From the NCBI GenBank assembly GCA_963705495.1, contig CAVPJQ010000020.1:10516-74515 (forward strand): a DNA stretch of 64,000 bases, written 5' to 3'. Position numbers and translations under genes: made by a program. Shown piece by piece: positions 29,546-38,498 of this stretch (its first letter is position 1; each line of letters opens with the position of its first letter). The notes under the pieces are model-generated. The model ran no database searches and was not told the origin of the DNA. It saw only the letters and a program-made list of their open reading frames with translations. This DNA is from DATBVX01 sp963705495 (GTDB lineage: Bacteria > Pseudomonadota > Gammaproteobacteria > Steroidobacterales > Steroidobacteraceae).

Positions 29546-31154
29546 CTCGCCACCCTTCGGGCACGAGGTTGGGTCGATTGAGGTCCAGCAGGATCTCGCG
29601 CGCGGCGTTAGCGCCCGGTGCAGCCATCACGCCGCCGCCCGGGTGAGTGCCCGAGCCACACATGTAGAAGCCTTTGACTGGTCCGCGATACTGCGCGTAG
29701 CCCGGGAAGGGCCGGTTGAACAACAGCTGATCCATCGTCAGCTCGCCCTGAAAGATGTTGCCCTCGGTCAGGCCGACTTCATTCTCGAGCTCGCGCGGCG
29801 TGCGCACTTCGACGTGGCGAATCAGCTGCTTGAAGTTCGGGCTGTAACGCGCGATCTGGTCGAGCACCGTTTGCTTGAACCCGTCGCGGTCCTGATCTGT
29901 CCAGTCGCGTCCATGGATCTTCGGCGGTACGTACTGCACGAATACCGACATGAAGTGCTTGCCGGCCGGCGCCATGGTCGGATCCGTCATGGACGGAATC
30001 AGCAGATCAAGGTACGGCTCTTTCGACCAGGTGCCGTTCTTCCAGTCATCGTACGCGCGCTCCATTTTCTCGAGCGAATCGAGAAAATGGATGTCGCCGA
30101 AGCGCAGCGGGTTGTCGCGCCCGAGCGCCGGAAACTCGGGAAGACCATCGAGCGCGATATTGAGCTTCCCCGATGAGCCGCGGATCTTGAAGTTGCGCGC
30201 GCGTTTGACGAATTGGGGCGTCAGGTCTTTTTCGTCGAACAGTTTGCCGTAAGTGCGCTTCGGGTCGAGGTTCGAGACGACAATCTTGGCGCGGTACTCG
30301 TTGCCATTCGCGGTCGCGACGCCTGTGACTCGGCCATTGCGAACCATCACACGCTCGACGGGTGCATCGGTGATGATTTCTCCACCGTGAGACTTGAACG
30401 ACGATGCGATCGCCTTGGACACGGCACCCATCCCGCCGCGCGCGAACCCCCAGGAGCCGATGGACCCGTCGACGTCGCCCATGTAGTGATGCAGGAGCAC
30501 GTAGGCGGTCCCGGGCGAATAGACGCCGAGCGCGGTCCCGATGATGCCGCTTCCGGAGAGATGCGCCTTGATGAGGTCCGATTCGAAGTATTCGCCGAGA
30601 AAATCAGCGATGCTCATCGTGTAAAAGCGAATGGTGTCGTAGATCACTTCTTCGCCGAGCTTCGCGAATTCCTTGGCGAGATAGATCATTTCGCGAATGT
30701 CCCGGGGCCGGAGCGAGGAGGGATCCGGGGGTGTGCGCAGCAACAACGGGCGGATGAACTTGCACTGACGCATGACGTCGGTCGAATACCGGCTGTAGGC
30801 GTCGGCATCACGCGCGTTGTGTCGCGCGAATTCCCGCCGCTGCACGTGCTCGTCCGTGTAGTTGCCGAGGATGTCTCCGGTGCGCGTGATCGTCACCCCA
30901 CCGCCGTAGGGCACGACCTGTAATCCGTGGCGCGCCAGTTGCAGGTCGCGGAAGATCTCCGGTCGCAACAGGCTGCAAACGTACGAGCAGTTCGAGTAGA
31001 TCCAGCCTTCCTGAATCTCGCGGCTGACCGCCGCACCGCCGATCCACGGGTTACGCTCGAGCACCAGCACCTTGAGCCCGGAGCGCGCCAGGTAGGCGGC
31101 GTTCGTCAGGCCGTTGTGGCCGGCGCCGACGACGATGGCATCGTAGTTCGTCAC
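29538..31154 (-). CDS. Phytoene-desaturase-family FAD oxidoreductase (first of pair)
   Basis: Intact, 538 residues, paralogous to the next gene. It has AIVVGAGHNGLTNAAYLARSG, ERNPWIGGAAVSREI, a central GGMGAVSKAIASSFKSHGG and the C-terminal FAD motif VKGFYMCGSGTHPGGGVMAA. The two proteins may form a heteromer or act in succession. The family is flavin-dependent with mostly unknown substrates. It starts 12 bases after the aminotransferase stop, within the leftward operon. Confidence 0.78.
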   Translation of the reverse strand: MTNYDAIVVGAGHNGLTNAAYLARSGLKVLVLERNPWIGGAAVSREIQEGWIYSNCSYVCSLLRPEIFRDLQLARHGLQVVPYGGGVTITRTGDILGNYTDEHVQRREFARHNARDADAYSRYSTDVMRQCKFIRPLLLRTPPDPSSLRPRDIREMIYLAKEFAKLGEEVIYDTIRFYTMSIADFLGEYFESDLIKAHLSGSGIIGTALGVYSPGTAYVLLHHYMGDVDGSIGSWGFARGGMGAVSKAIASSFKSHGGEIITDAPVERVMVRNGRVTGVATANGNEYRAKIVVSNLDPKRTYGKLFDEKDLTPQFVKRARNFKIRGSSGKLNIALDGLPEFPALGRDNPLRFGDIHFLDSLEKMERAYDDWKNGTWSKEPYLDLLIPSMTDPTMAPAGKHFMSVFVQYVPPKIHGRDWTDQDRDGFKQTVLDQIARYSPNFKQLIRHVEVRTPRELENEVGLTEGNIFQGELTMDQLLFNRPFPGYAQYRGPVKGFYMCGSGTHPGGGVMAAPGANAAREILLDLNRPNLVPEGWRDD

Positions 31155-31166
31155 GCTCAGGCGCCT

Positions 31167-32505
31167 TTATCCCGCGCGATGCGCGGGCCCGGAGTTTCGT
31201 GCCGCGTTCACGACGCGATCCACGGCGATCTCGAAGCGCTCGAGGGTTTCCGTGAGGCAGCGTTCATCGTGCGCCTCGCAGATGAACCAGGGTTCGCGCG
31301 AGTCCGGCTCGCACAGCACACCCAGATCGTGCAGCTCCGGTGCCAGCGCCTCGTAGAAGGTGTAATCGCTGGAGGCCCAGTCGCGATAGTCTCGCGGCGG
31401 CGTCTCGCTGAAGAACAGTCCGCTCATCGATGGGATGCCCGCTGAACGAGTGCCTGATGCCCCGCTGCGACAGAATCTGGCTGATGCCGGCGCGCAGGCG
31501 CGTGCCGTACTCCGCGATGGTCTGCAGCGCGGGCGTTTCGGCAAGGATCTGCAGGCACTTTTCGGCGGCGGCGAGCGCGACCGAATGAGCGGTGAATGTG
31601 CCGCCGTGCACGACGCCCTTGCCGAGCCGGCGCATGATGTCCTCCCGGCCGGCCAGCACCGAAATCGGGTAGCCATTCGCCATCGCCTTGGCGAACGTGC
31701 ACAGATCGCTGCGCACACCAAACAGTTCCTGGCAGCCGCCCCGTGCCACACGGAACCCGGTCTTCACCTCATCGATGATCAACAGGACGCCGTAGCGGTC
31801 GCAAAGTGCGCGCGCGGCGTGCAGATATTCGCGTGTCGCCGCGATCGAGCAGCAGTTGCCCATGATCGGCTCGATGAGAAACGCTGCGATCTGGTCCCCA
31901 TAGGCCTTGAACACGCTTTCCAGCCGATCGGCATCGTTCATTGGCACCGCGTGCAGGAGCGAGCGCAGGATTCCCGGCACGCCGGCGCTGTAGGGGACGA
32001 GGTGCGGGTCTCCGGCCGACGGGCGCCAGCCCTCGATCAAAGTCGTCCACAGCGCGGCGTCAAACACGCCGTGGTATCCGCCTTCGATGACGACGTACGA
32101 GTCCCGGCCCGTGTGCGCGCGGGCGAGACGCAATGCGGCCATGACGGCCTCGGTGCCCGAGTTTGAAAAGCGCACCAGCTCTGCGGCCGGCACCATGCGC
32201 GAGATGCGCTCCGCCACCGCGTATTCGCGCTCCGTCCCGAGCGCAAAAACGCCACCCACCTCGATGCCGGCGCGGGCTGCCTCATCGATTCTGGGATCCG
32301 CGTAGCCCAGGATGCACGGGCCGTAGGCCAGCCGGTAGTCGATGTATTCATTGCCATCGATGTCGCGGAGGCGGGCACCCTTGCCAGAGGCCGCGTAGAT
32401 GGTCTTGTCGTCGCCCCAGTAACGGAAGTTCGATGAGACGCCCAGCGGCAGCCGGGTGATGGCCTTCTGGAAGTGCGCGTTGGATTTTCTGAGGCTTCGT
32501 GCCAT
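31167..32505 (-). CDS. Class-III aminotransferase, glutamate-1-semialdehyde aminomutase-like (frameshifted)
   Basis: First gene of the leftward operon, with GGGAGGGTAAAACC before the ATG. It shows IDYRLAYGPCILGYADPRI, RFSNSGTEAVMAALRLARA, IDEVKTGFRVARGG and the PLP-lysine segment CTFAKAMANGYPISVLAG. It resembles GSA aminomutase (HemL) in layout but sits in a catabolic operon, so an amine- or amino-acid-transaminating paralogue is more likely. A +1 shift at GGG near 31433 separates SFSGHP from MSGLFFSETPP. Corrected length is about 446 residues. Confidence 0.8.
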
Positions 32506-32589
32506 GGTTTTACCCTCCCGTCGGCGCGTCCCCAGAGGCTTCCGACAGCCCGCACAGGGTCCCACAAAAACCGGGTCGGCGTCCATCCC

Positions 32590-32637
32590 ACTGAATAGCT
32601 GTTCATTCATTGATTTGGGCCCGGAAGCGGTTATTAT
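32590..32637 (+). promoter_or_regulatory. Divergent promoter and TetR operator-like palindrome
   Basis: TGAATAGCTGTTCA (32592-32605) is a 14-bp palindrome with one mismatch, immediately upstream of TTGATT (-35, 32610-32615) and, after 16 bases, TATTAT (-10, 32632-32637) reading rightward. Transcription would start a few bases before the ATG at 32647, implying a very short or leaderless mRNA, or a later start codon. The leftward aminotransferase operon must start in the same 141-base gap, so one regulator could control both. Confidence 0.55.
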
Positions 32638-32646
32638 CGGCCCCGG

Positions 32647-33405
32647 ATGCCCGCGTGGGCTTACGAGTTGCTGGCTTTGCCGCAGTCGAACCAGAACCCC
32701 AAGCGGCGGCGCCCGGTCAAGGCGTCGCGCCGCACGGCTGCGCCCGAAGAACGCCGGCAGCAGCTGATCGAGGCGACCATCCGCTGCGTCGCGAATCGGG
32801 GCCTGGCGCAGACCACCATCGCCACCGTGGCGCGGGAGGCGGGCCTGAGCCAGGGCATCATCAACCTGCACTTTCGCAGCAAGGACCGCTTGCTCATCGC
32901 TACGCTGCGATACCTGGCGGACGAATACCGCAGCGCTTGCGAGGAAGCGGCTGCCGCGGCGGGAGCTTCGCCTGTCGCCGGGCTGCAGGCGATGGTCGAT
33001 CTGGATTTTCAACGCAGCATCTGCACGCGGGACAAGCTCGCTGTCTGGTTTGCCTTCTGGGGTGAGCGCCGATTCCGGCCAACGTATCGGCGCATCTGCG
33101 CAGCGCGCGACAAGTCCTACGAAGATCGGGTGCGCGTCCTGTGCGCAAGACTGTGTCAGCAGGGCGCCTATCCCGATGTGGATCCGGCGCTGGTGGCTGA
33201 CGGACTCTCGGCACTGACCGATGGTCTGTGGCTTGACCTGCTCGTCAGGCCCGACTCGATGAGCCGGGAGCTGGCGCGACGAATCAGCATGTCGTATCTC
33301 GCGGATGCTTTTCCGCGTCACTTCGAGCGTCCCGCGATTGAGCGACGCATCGCGGCCGATCGACGCGTCACCGCGAACCGACCGGCTGTGGTCGGCGCAA
33401 GATAG
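32647..33405 (+). CDS. TetR/AcrR family regulator, BetI-like
   Basis: Intact, up to 252 residues. After a basic N-terminal extension comes the helix-turn-helix domain: RRQQLIEATIRCVANRGLAQ, then TTIATVAREAGLSQGIINLHF and RSKDRLLIATL. The ligand domain with LAVWFAFWGERRF resembles BetI, the choline-responsive repressor of glycine-betaine synthesis. It is divergent from the leftward operon and heads the rightward one, so it probably controls both. The true start is uncertain because the first ATG almost coincides with the predicted transcription start. Confidence 0.85.
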   Translation: MPAWAYELLALPQSNQNPKRRRPVKASRRTAAPEERRQQLIEATIRCVANRGLAQTTIATVAREAGLSQGIINLHFRSKDRLLIATLRYLADEYRSACEEAAAAAGASPVAGLQAMVDLDFQRSICTRDKLAVWFAFWGERRFRPTYRRICAARDKSYEDRVRVLCARLCQQGAYPDVDPALVADGLSALTDGLWLDLLVRPDSMSRELARRISMSYLADAFPRHFERPAIERRIAADRRVTANRPAVVGAR

Positions 33406-33411
33406 CTCATC

Positions 33412-34581
33412 ATGCAGATCATCCTTGATGAGGCGGCGAGGGCGTGGCGCGAGCGTGCCGCGCAGTTCGCCAGCCAGGAATTGATCCCCTGGGAGGTAGA
33501 AGCCGAACTCAACGAGGGGAAATTGCCACCCGAGGTGAAGGCGCGGCACCGCAAACTCGCAGTCGAACTAGGCTTCAGCGCGATGGACGTACCGGCTGCG
33601 CATGGCGGCCGCGACGCGCGTGTGATCGATCAGGTGGCGGTCTGGGAGCAGCTTGGCAGGGTCACCAACGCGTTGTGTTGGTGCTTTTCCGAGCCTCATC
33701 GCTGGATGTTCGAGGCCTGCAGCCGGGAGCAGCTCGAGCGGTACGTGCTGCCCCTCATGAGCGGCAAGCGCAAGGAGTGCTACGCAATCACGGAGAGCGG
33801 CTCGGGCTCGGACGTCGAGTCGATCCAGACCACCGCGCAACGCTGTCCCGGCGGCTACTCGATTCGCGGGGAGAAGTGGTACGTCACGAGCGCCAATCAC
33901 GCCGATTATTTCATCCTGCAGGCGCGGCTCACCGACGGACCGCACGCGGGGTCGCACTCGCTCTTCTTCATCGACAAGGATCAGCCCGGCATCGAGCTGG
34001 TGCGCACACCGGCTTTCAGTCACACCTTCAGTGATCATCATCCGATCTACCGGTTCAACGACGTCGTGGTGCCGGAGAGCCAGCGCCTCGGCGCGGAAGG
34101 CGACGGCATGCAGCACGCCCATAGCTGGTTCCGCCGCGAACGGCTGATGATCGCGGCGCGCTGCTGCGGCGCCTCCAGTCGCTTGATTGAAGAGGCGAGC
34201 GCCTTCGCCAGCACGCGCATGATCGGCGGTGAGCCGCTGGCTGAACGGCAGATGATCCAGGCGATGCTGGCGGACAGCGTGACCGAGCTCTGGGCGGCAC
34301 GGCTCATCACCTACGAGGCCGCGCAGGCGCACGATCGCGGCGAAGAGCTGAGGTCCCTCCATGCGCGCTGCGCGATCGCGAAGCTCTACGCCTCGGAGGC
34401 CGCGAACCGGATTGTCGACCGCGCATTGCAGATATTCGGCGGGCGAGGCTACATGCGCGAAAACTGCGTCGAGCGATTCTTTCGGGAATTGCGCGTGGAT
34501 CGGATCTGGGAGGGCGCCAGTGAAATTCAGCGTCTCATCATCGCGCGAGCGCTGCAGAAGCGCGGGCTCGAGGGGATGTAA
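33412..34581 (+). CDS. Acyl-CoA dehydrogenase
   Basis: Intact, 389 residues with the three-domain acyl-CoA dehydrogenase layout: an N-terminal helical part, FAD/substrate beta domain with CYAITESGSGSDVESIQTTA and IRGEKWYVTSANHADYFIL, and a C-terminal helical domain with QIFGGRGYMRENCVERFFRE followed by RIWEGASEIQRLI. The Glu of WEGASEIQ occupies the catalytic-base position. It would create an alpha,beta-unsaturated acyl-CoA, the substrate expected for the cluster's enoyl-CoA hydratase. It starts seven bases after the regulator stop. Confidence 0.88.
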   Translation: MQIILDEAARAWRERAAQFASQELIPWEVEAELNEGKLPPEVKARHRKLAVELGFSAMDVPAAHGGRDARVIDQVAVWEQLGRVTNALCWCFSEPHRWMFEACSREQLERYVLPLMSGKRKECYAITESGSGSDVESIQTTAQRCPGGYSIRGEKWYVTSANHADYFILQARLTDGPHAGSHSLFFIDKDQPGIELVRTPAFSHTFSDHHPIYRFNDVVVPESQRLGAEGDGMQHAHSWFRRERLMIAARCCGASSRLIEEASAFASTRMIGGEPLAERQMIQAMLADSVTELWAARLITYEAAQAHDRGEELRSLHARCAIAKLYASEAANRIVDRALQIFGGRGYMRENCVERFFRELRVDRIWEGASEIQRLIIARALQKRGLEGM

Positions 34582-34584
34582 CGG

Positions 34585-35676
34585 GTGAAAGCGCTTGCGC
34601 TCCTCATCGCCGCAGTCGCTGCCGCGTGTGCGGTCGCTGCCGGGAGCGCAGAAGAGAAGATCCTGAACGTCTTCACGTGGCCGGACTACATCGGTCCGAA
34701 CACCATTGCAGACTTCGAAAAGGAGTACGGAATCAAGGTGAACTACGACACCTACGATTCCACCGAAATGGCGGAGGCGCGGCTACTGGCCGGTCGTACG
34801 GGTTACGACGTGGTTGATCACGCCGAACGTTATTCGGCGCGCCTGATCCCGATCGGCGTCTACCGTCCGCTCAATCGCGCCAAGCTCACCAACTGGGGGA
34901 ACCTCGACCCCTGGGTGCTCAACACCCTGCAGTCAGCGGATCCGGGCAATCGCTATGGCGTGCCGTATCTGTGGGGCACGACCGGATTTACCTACAACGT
35001 GAAGATGATCCGTGAGCGCATGCCGAACGCACCGGTCGACAGCGCAGACATGATCTTCAAGCCGGAGGTCGCGCGCCATTTCGCGGATTGCGGCATCTCG
35101 TTCCTCGATGAGCCCACCGACGTGATCCCGATGGCCATGATCTATCTCGGCCACGATGCCAACAGCGTTGATCCTGCCGATCTCGCGCAAGTCGAGAAGC
35201 TTCTCAAGGCGGTGCGCCCGTACATCCGCTACTTCAGCTCGGCGAAGATGCTGGTCGACTTGCCCAACGAGGAGGTCTGCATTGCGATGAGCTGGTCGGG
35301 AGACTACGCGCAGGCGATGTACCGGGCACAGGAGGTTGGCAAGCCGGTCGAGCTCGCATACACGACACCGCGCGAAGGGACGCTGGCGTGGTTCGACCTG
35401 TGGTTCATTCCGGCGGATGCGCCGCATCCCGACAACGCCCACCTGTTCCTGAATTACCTGTTGCGCCCGAAGGTGATCGCGGACATCAGCAACGAGGTCC
35501 GGTATGCGGCGCCAAACATTCCGGCCATGCCCTTCGTTGTGCCCGAGGTTCGCAATGATCCCGCGGTGTACCCGCCCGAAGAGGTGCGGCTCAGCCTGCA
35601 CAAGGGCGTTCTTCACAGCCCGAAGGAGGAGCGCGCGAGGTCCCGTCTGTGGTCCCGCGTGAAGACCGGACTGTGA
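34585..35676 (+). CDS. potF: Periplasmic polyamine-type binding protein
   Basis: 363 residues with a signal peptide (LALLIAAVAAACAVAAGSA) and strong PotF/PotD similarity: NVFTWPDYIGPNTIADFEKE, YGIKVNYDTYDSTEMAEARL, PYLWGTTGFTYN, SFLDEPTDVIPMA, SWSGDYAQAMYRA and YPPEEVRLSL. The Trp and Asp residues that line the PotF pocket (WxGD, FD) are kept. The usual VPS.SFL loop is replaced by VDHAERYSARL and the WSDY serine by proline, so the ligand may be another cationic amine. The start is GTG, three bases after the preceding stop. Confidence 0.82.
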   Translation: MKALALLIAAVAAACAVAAGSAEEKILNVFTWPDYIGPNTIADFEKEYGIKVNYDTYDSTEMAEARLLAGRTGYDVVDHAERYSARLIPIGVYRPLNRAKLTNWGNLDPWVLNTLQSADPGNRYGVPYLWGTTGFTYNVKMIRERMPNAPVDSADMIFKPEVARHFADCGISFLDEPTDVIPMAMIYLGHDANSVDPADLAQVEKLLKAVRPYIRYFSSAKMLVDLPNEEVCIAMSWSGDYAQAMYRAQEVGKPVELAYTTPREGTLAWFDLWFIPADAPHPDNAHLFLNYLLRPKVIADISNEVRYAAPNIPAMPFVVPEVRNDPAVYPPEEVRLSLHKGVLHSPKEERARSRLWSRVKTGL

Positions 35677-36776
35677 GCGAACCTCCATCGCCGCTGGTAC
35701 AGATCCGTGAACTCTCGAAGCATTTCGATGGCGTCGTAGCGGTGGATCGAGTGTCCCTCGACATTCTTCGCAGCGAATTGTTCGCGATCCTGGGCAGCTC
35801 CGGATGCGGCAAGACCACGCTGCTCAGGATGCTGGCGGGTTTCGAGCCGCCGACTTCGGGCCGGATCCTCATCGACGGCGTCGATGTCACCGATGCGCCC
35901 CCTTACGAGCGCCCGGTCAACATGATGTTCCAGTCCTACGCACTGTTTCCGCACATGACCGTGACCCAGAACGTCGCCTACGGGCTCAAGAAGGAACGGG
36001 TTCCAGCCGCCCAGATCAAGGAGCGGGTCGGCGAGATGCTCGCGCTCGTCAAGCTCGAACCTCTCGCCGACCGCAAGCCAGACAAGCTTTCCGGTGGGCA
36101 GCAGCAGCGCGTGGCGCTCGCTCGAGCTCTGGTCAAGCGGCCCAAACTGCTGCTGCTCGATGAACCACTGGCGGCGCTCGACAAGAAGCTGCGCGAGCAC
36201 ACGCAGTTCGAGCTCGCCAACATCCAATACCAACTTGGCACGACCTTCGTCGTCGTCACGCACGACCAGGACGAAGCGATGACGCTTGCGAGCCGCATCG
36301 CCGTGATGGCGGAAGGGCGGATCGCGCAGGTGGGCACTCCAGGCGAGGTGTACGAGTACCCGGCCAACCGCTACGTCGCAAGCTTCGTCGGCAACATCAA
36401 CCTGATCGAGGGTCGCGTAGCGAGTGCGAATGCAGGACGTTTATCGCTGCGTTGTGATGCGCTCAATGCGGATCTGGCGGTGCTGTGCGAGGAGGAGATC
36501 GGGTCCGGCGCTGCGGTCAGCGTGGCCGTGCGTCCCGAAAAGATCACGATCAGCCGCAACGCCCCGAACGGCGAGGATCGCAACGTCGTCAAGGGCATTG
36601 TCCGCGACCTCGGCTACTTCGGCGATCAATCGCTGTATCGCGTGCGGCTGCAGAGTGGAGCCGTGTTGCAGGTCAGCGCACAGAATCTGCGGCGCTCAGC
36701 AAAGCTGACCGTGGAGTGGGACGACGAAGTGTATCTGTCGTGGGAAGTCTCCAGCACGATCCTGTTGCGCTCATGA
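35673..36776 (+). CDS. potG: Polyamine ABC transporter ATP-binding protein
   Basis: The GTG at 35673 overlaps the potF stop (GTGA). About 367 residues, with Walker A GSSGCGKTTLL, Q-loop FQSYALFPHMTV, signature LSGGQQQRVALARAL, Walker B LLLLDEPLAALD, H-loop VVTHDQDEA and a C-terminal TOBE-type regulatory part. Closest by pattern to PotG/PotA, which powers putrescine/spermidine import with two PotH/PotI-type permeases. Confidence 0.88.
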   Translation: MSEPPSPLVQIRELSKHFDGVVAVDRVSLDILRSELFAILGSSGCGKTTLLRMLAGFEPPTSGRILIDGVDVTDAPPYERPVNMMFQSYALFPHMTVTQNVAYGLKKERVPAAQIKERVGEMLALVKLEPLADRKPDKLSGGQQQRVALARALVKRPKLLLLDEPLAALDKKLREHTQFELANIQYQLGTTFVVVTHDQDEAMTLASRIAVMAEGRIAQVGTPGEVYEYPANRYVASFVGNINLIEGRVASANAGRLSLRCDALNADLAVLCEEEIGSGAAVSVAVRPEKITISRNAPNGEDRNVVKGIVRDLGYFGDQSLYRVRLQSGAVLQVSAQNLRRSAKLTVEWDDEVYLSWEVSSTILLRS

Positions 36777-37690
36777 GCGAAGAATCCTCCAACACGGGCC
36801 CTCAGAGCGAGCGCTGGCTGCGCAGGACGGTGATGCTGCCGTACCTGTGGCTGCTGCTGTTCTTTCTCGCCCCGTTCTTGATCATCCTCAAGATCAGCTT
36901 CGCTGATCCGATCGTTGCACAGCCGCCGTTCACGGCGCTGCTCGAATGGGGCCGGCAGGGATTCGAAGGGATCAGGGCCACGTTCGACAACTACCTGTTC
37001 CTGTTTGAGGACGGCTACTACGCGATCATCTATCTTGCGTCGCTGAAGATGGCGGCGATCGGCACGTTGCTGTGTCTTCTGCTCGGCTATCCGATGGCGT
37101 ACTTCATTGCGCGCCAGCCGCCGCGCCGCCGCCAGATTCTGCTGCTCGCGGTCATCCTGCCGTTCTGGATCTCGTTCCTGTTGCGCGTGTATGCGTGGAT
37201 CGGCCTGTTGAGCAACAAGGGGATCATCAACCACTTCCTGGTGAGCGTGGGCATCATCGATCGACCGCTGCCGTTGCTCTACAACAACTTCGCCGTGTAT
37301 CTCGGCATCCTCTATTCGTACCTGCCGTTCATGATTCTGCCTCTGTACGCGAATCTGGAGCGCCAGAACCTGGACCTGCTGGACGCGGCTGCGGACCTCG
37401 GCGCCAAGCGCTGGCAGGTCTTTCTCGATGTCACGCTGCCGCTGTCGAAGCCCGGCATCATCGGCGGATGCCTGCTGGTGTTCATTCCCGCCGTGGGCGA
37501 GTTCACGATCCCGGCGCTGCTCGGTGGCGCCGATACGCTGATGATCGGCCGCGTTCTGTGGGATGAATTCTTTGTGAGCCGCGACTGGCCGGTGGCGTCC
37601 GCCGTGTCCGTCGTGCTGCTGCTCTTGCTGATTGCCCCGATTCTCTGGTTCCAGCACCACCAGAATCGCGAGCAGGAGGCGGGGCGATGA
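36773..37690 (+). CDS. potH: Polyamine ABC transporter permease
   Basis: 305 residues, ATG overlapping the potG stop (ATGA). About six membrane helices, the first being YLWLLLFFLAPFLIILKISF. The permease EAA loop DAAADLGAKRWQVFLDVTLP docks the ATPase. PotH-like features include LGYPMAYFIARQP and LPFWISFLLRVYAWIGLL. It forms the inner-membrane channel with the next gene. Confidence 0.88.
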   Translation: MSEESSNTGPQSERWLRRTVMLPYLWLLLFFLAPFLIILKISFADPIVAQPPFTALLEWGRQGFEGIRATFDNYLFLFEDGYYAIIYLASLKMAAIGTLLCLLLGYPMAYFIARQPPRRRQILLLAVILPFWISFLLRVYAWIGLLSNKGIINHFLVSVGIIDRPLPLLYNNFAVYLGILYSYLPFMILPLYANLERQNLDLLDAAADLGAKRWQVFLDVTLPLSKPGIIGGCLLVFIPAVGEFTIPALLGGADTLMIGRVLWDEFFVSRDWPVASAVSVVLLLLLIAPILWFQHHQNREQEAGR

Positions 37691-38493
37691 AGCGTCGGTC
37701 GCTTCTGCTGCTGAGTATTGCGTGCTTTGGCTATGCGCTCTTGTACGTGCCGATCCTGTCGGTGGTGATCTACTCGTTCAATGCCTCGCGTCTCGTGACG
37801 CTCTGGGGAGGCTTCTCGACGCGCTGGTATGTAAGTCTGCTGGCGGACGATGAGTTGCTGGCCGCAGCTTTTCTGAGTCTGCGCATCGCCATCGTGAGTG
37901 CCACGCTGGCAACGGCGCTCGGCGCATTGGTTGCGCTGGCCCTGCACCGCGTGCAAAGGCTGCGGGGACGAATCCTGCTGAGCGGCATGGTCACAGCCCC
38001 CCTCGTGATGCCGGAGATCATCACCGGCTTGTCGCTGCTGTTCCTGTTCATCTCGATGGCCAATCTGATTGGCTGGCCTGCGACTCGTGGCGCGACCACC
38101 ATCACGATTGCGCACATCACGTTCTCCATGGCGTACGTGGTGGTCGTGGTTCGCTCGCGGCTCGCTGCCCTGGACGAGTCGCTCGAGGAAGCGGCCATGG
38201 ACCTCGGCGGCAAGCCGGTGGCCGTCTTCTTCGACATCACGGTACCCATGCTGCTGCCGGCTTTGGTCTCAGGCTGGCTGTTGTCGTTTACGTTGTCGCT
38301 CGATGACCTGGTGATCTCGAGCTTCGTTTCGGGACCCGGGGCCACGACGCTGCCGATGCTGATATTTGCAAAAGTGCGTCTCGGCGTGACCCCTGACATC
38401 AATGCAATCACGACGATTATCATTGCGCTGGTGGTCCTTGCAGTGGCGATTGCGGCCGTGATTTCCGGCCGGCGTCGCCCGGCGACGGGGTGA
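37687..38493 (+). CDS. potI: Polyamine ABC transporter permease
   Basis: 268 residues, again overlapping the preceding stop by ATGA. It has about six helices, an N-terminal LLYVPILSVVIYSFNASR typical of PotI/PotC, and the EAA loop EEAAMDLGGKPVAVFFDIT. LDDLVISSFVSGPGATTLPM is also a PotC/PotI hallmark. It completes a full importer (binding protein, ATPase, two permeases). Confidence 0.88.
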   Translation: MKRRSLLLLSIACFGYALLYVPILSVVIYSFNASRLVTLWGGFSTRWYVSLLADDELLAAAFLSLRIAIVSATLATALGALVALALHRVQRLRGRILLSGMVTAPLVMPEIITGLSLLFLFISMANLIGWPATRGATTITIAHITFSMAYVVVVVRSRLAALDESLEEAAMDLGGKPVAVFFDITVPMLLPALVSGWLLSFTLSLDDLVISSFVSGPGATTLPMLIFAKVRLGVTPDINAITTIIIALVVLAVAIAAVISGRRRPATG

Positions 38494-38498
38494 GAGCG

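Noticed and set aside
27965..31154. Carotenoid biosynthesis genes
   Set aside because: Only the broad flavin family is shared; no phytoene synthase, GGPP synthase or cyclase is present.
31167..32505. Glutamate-1-semialdehyde aminomutase hemL for tetrapyrrole synthesis
   Set aside because: Head of a catabolic operon with polyamine-type genes and no haem gene nearby; a paralogous aminotransferase is more likely.
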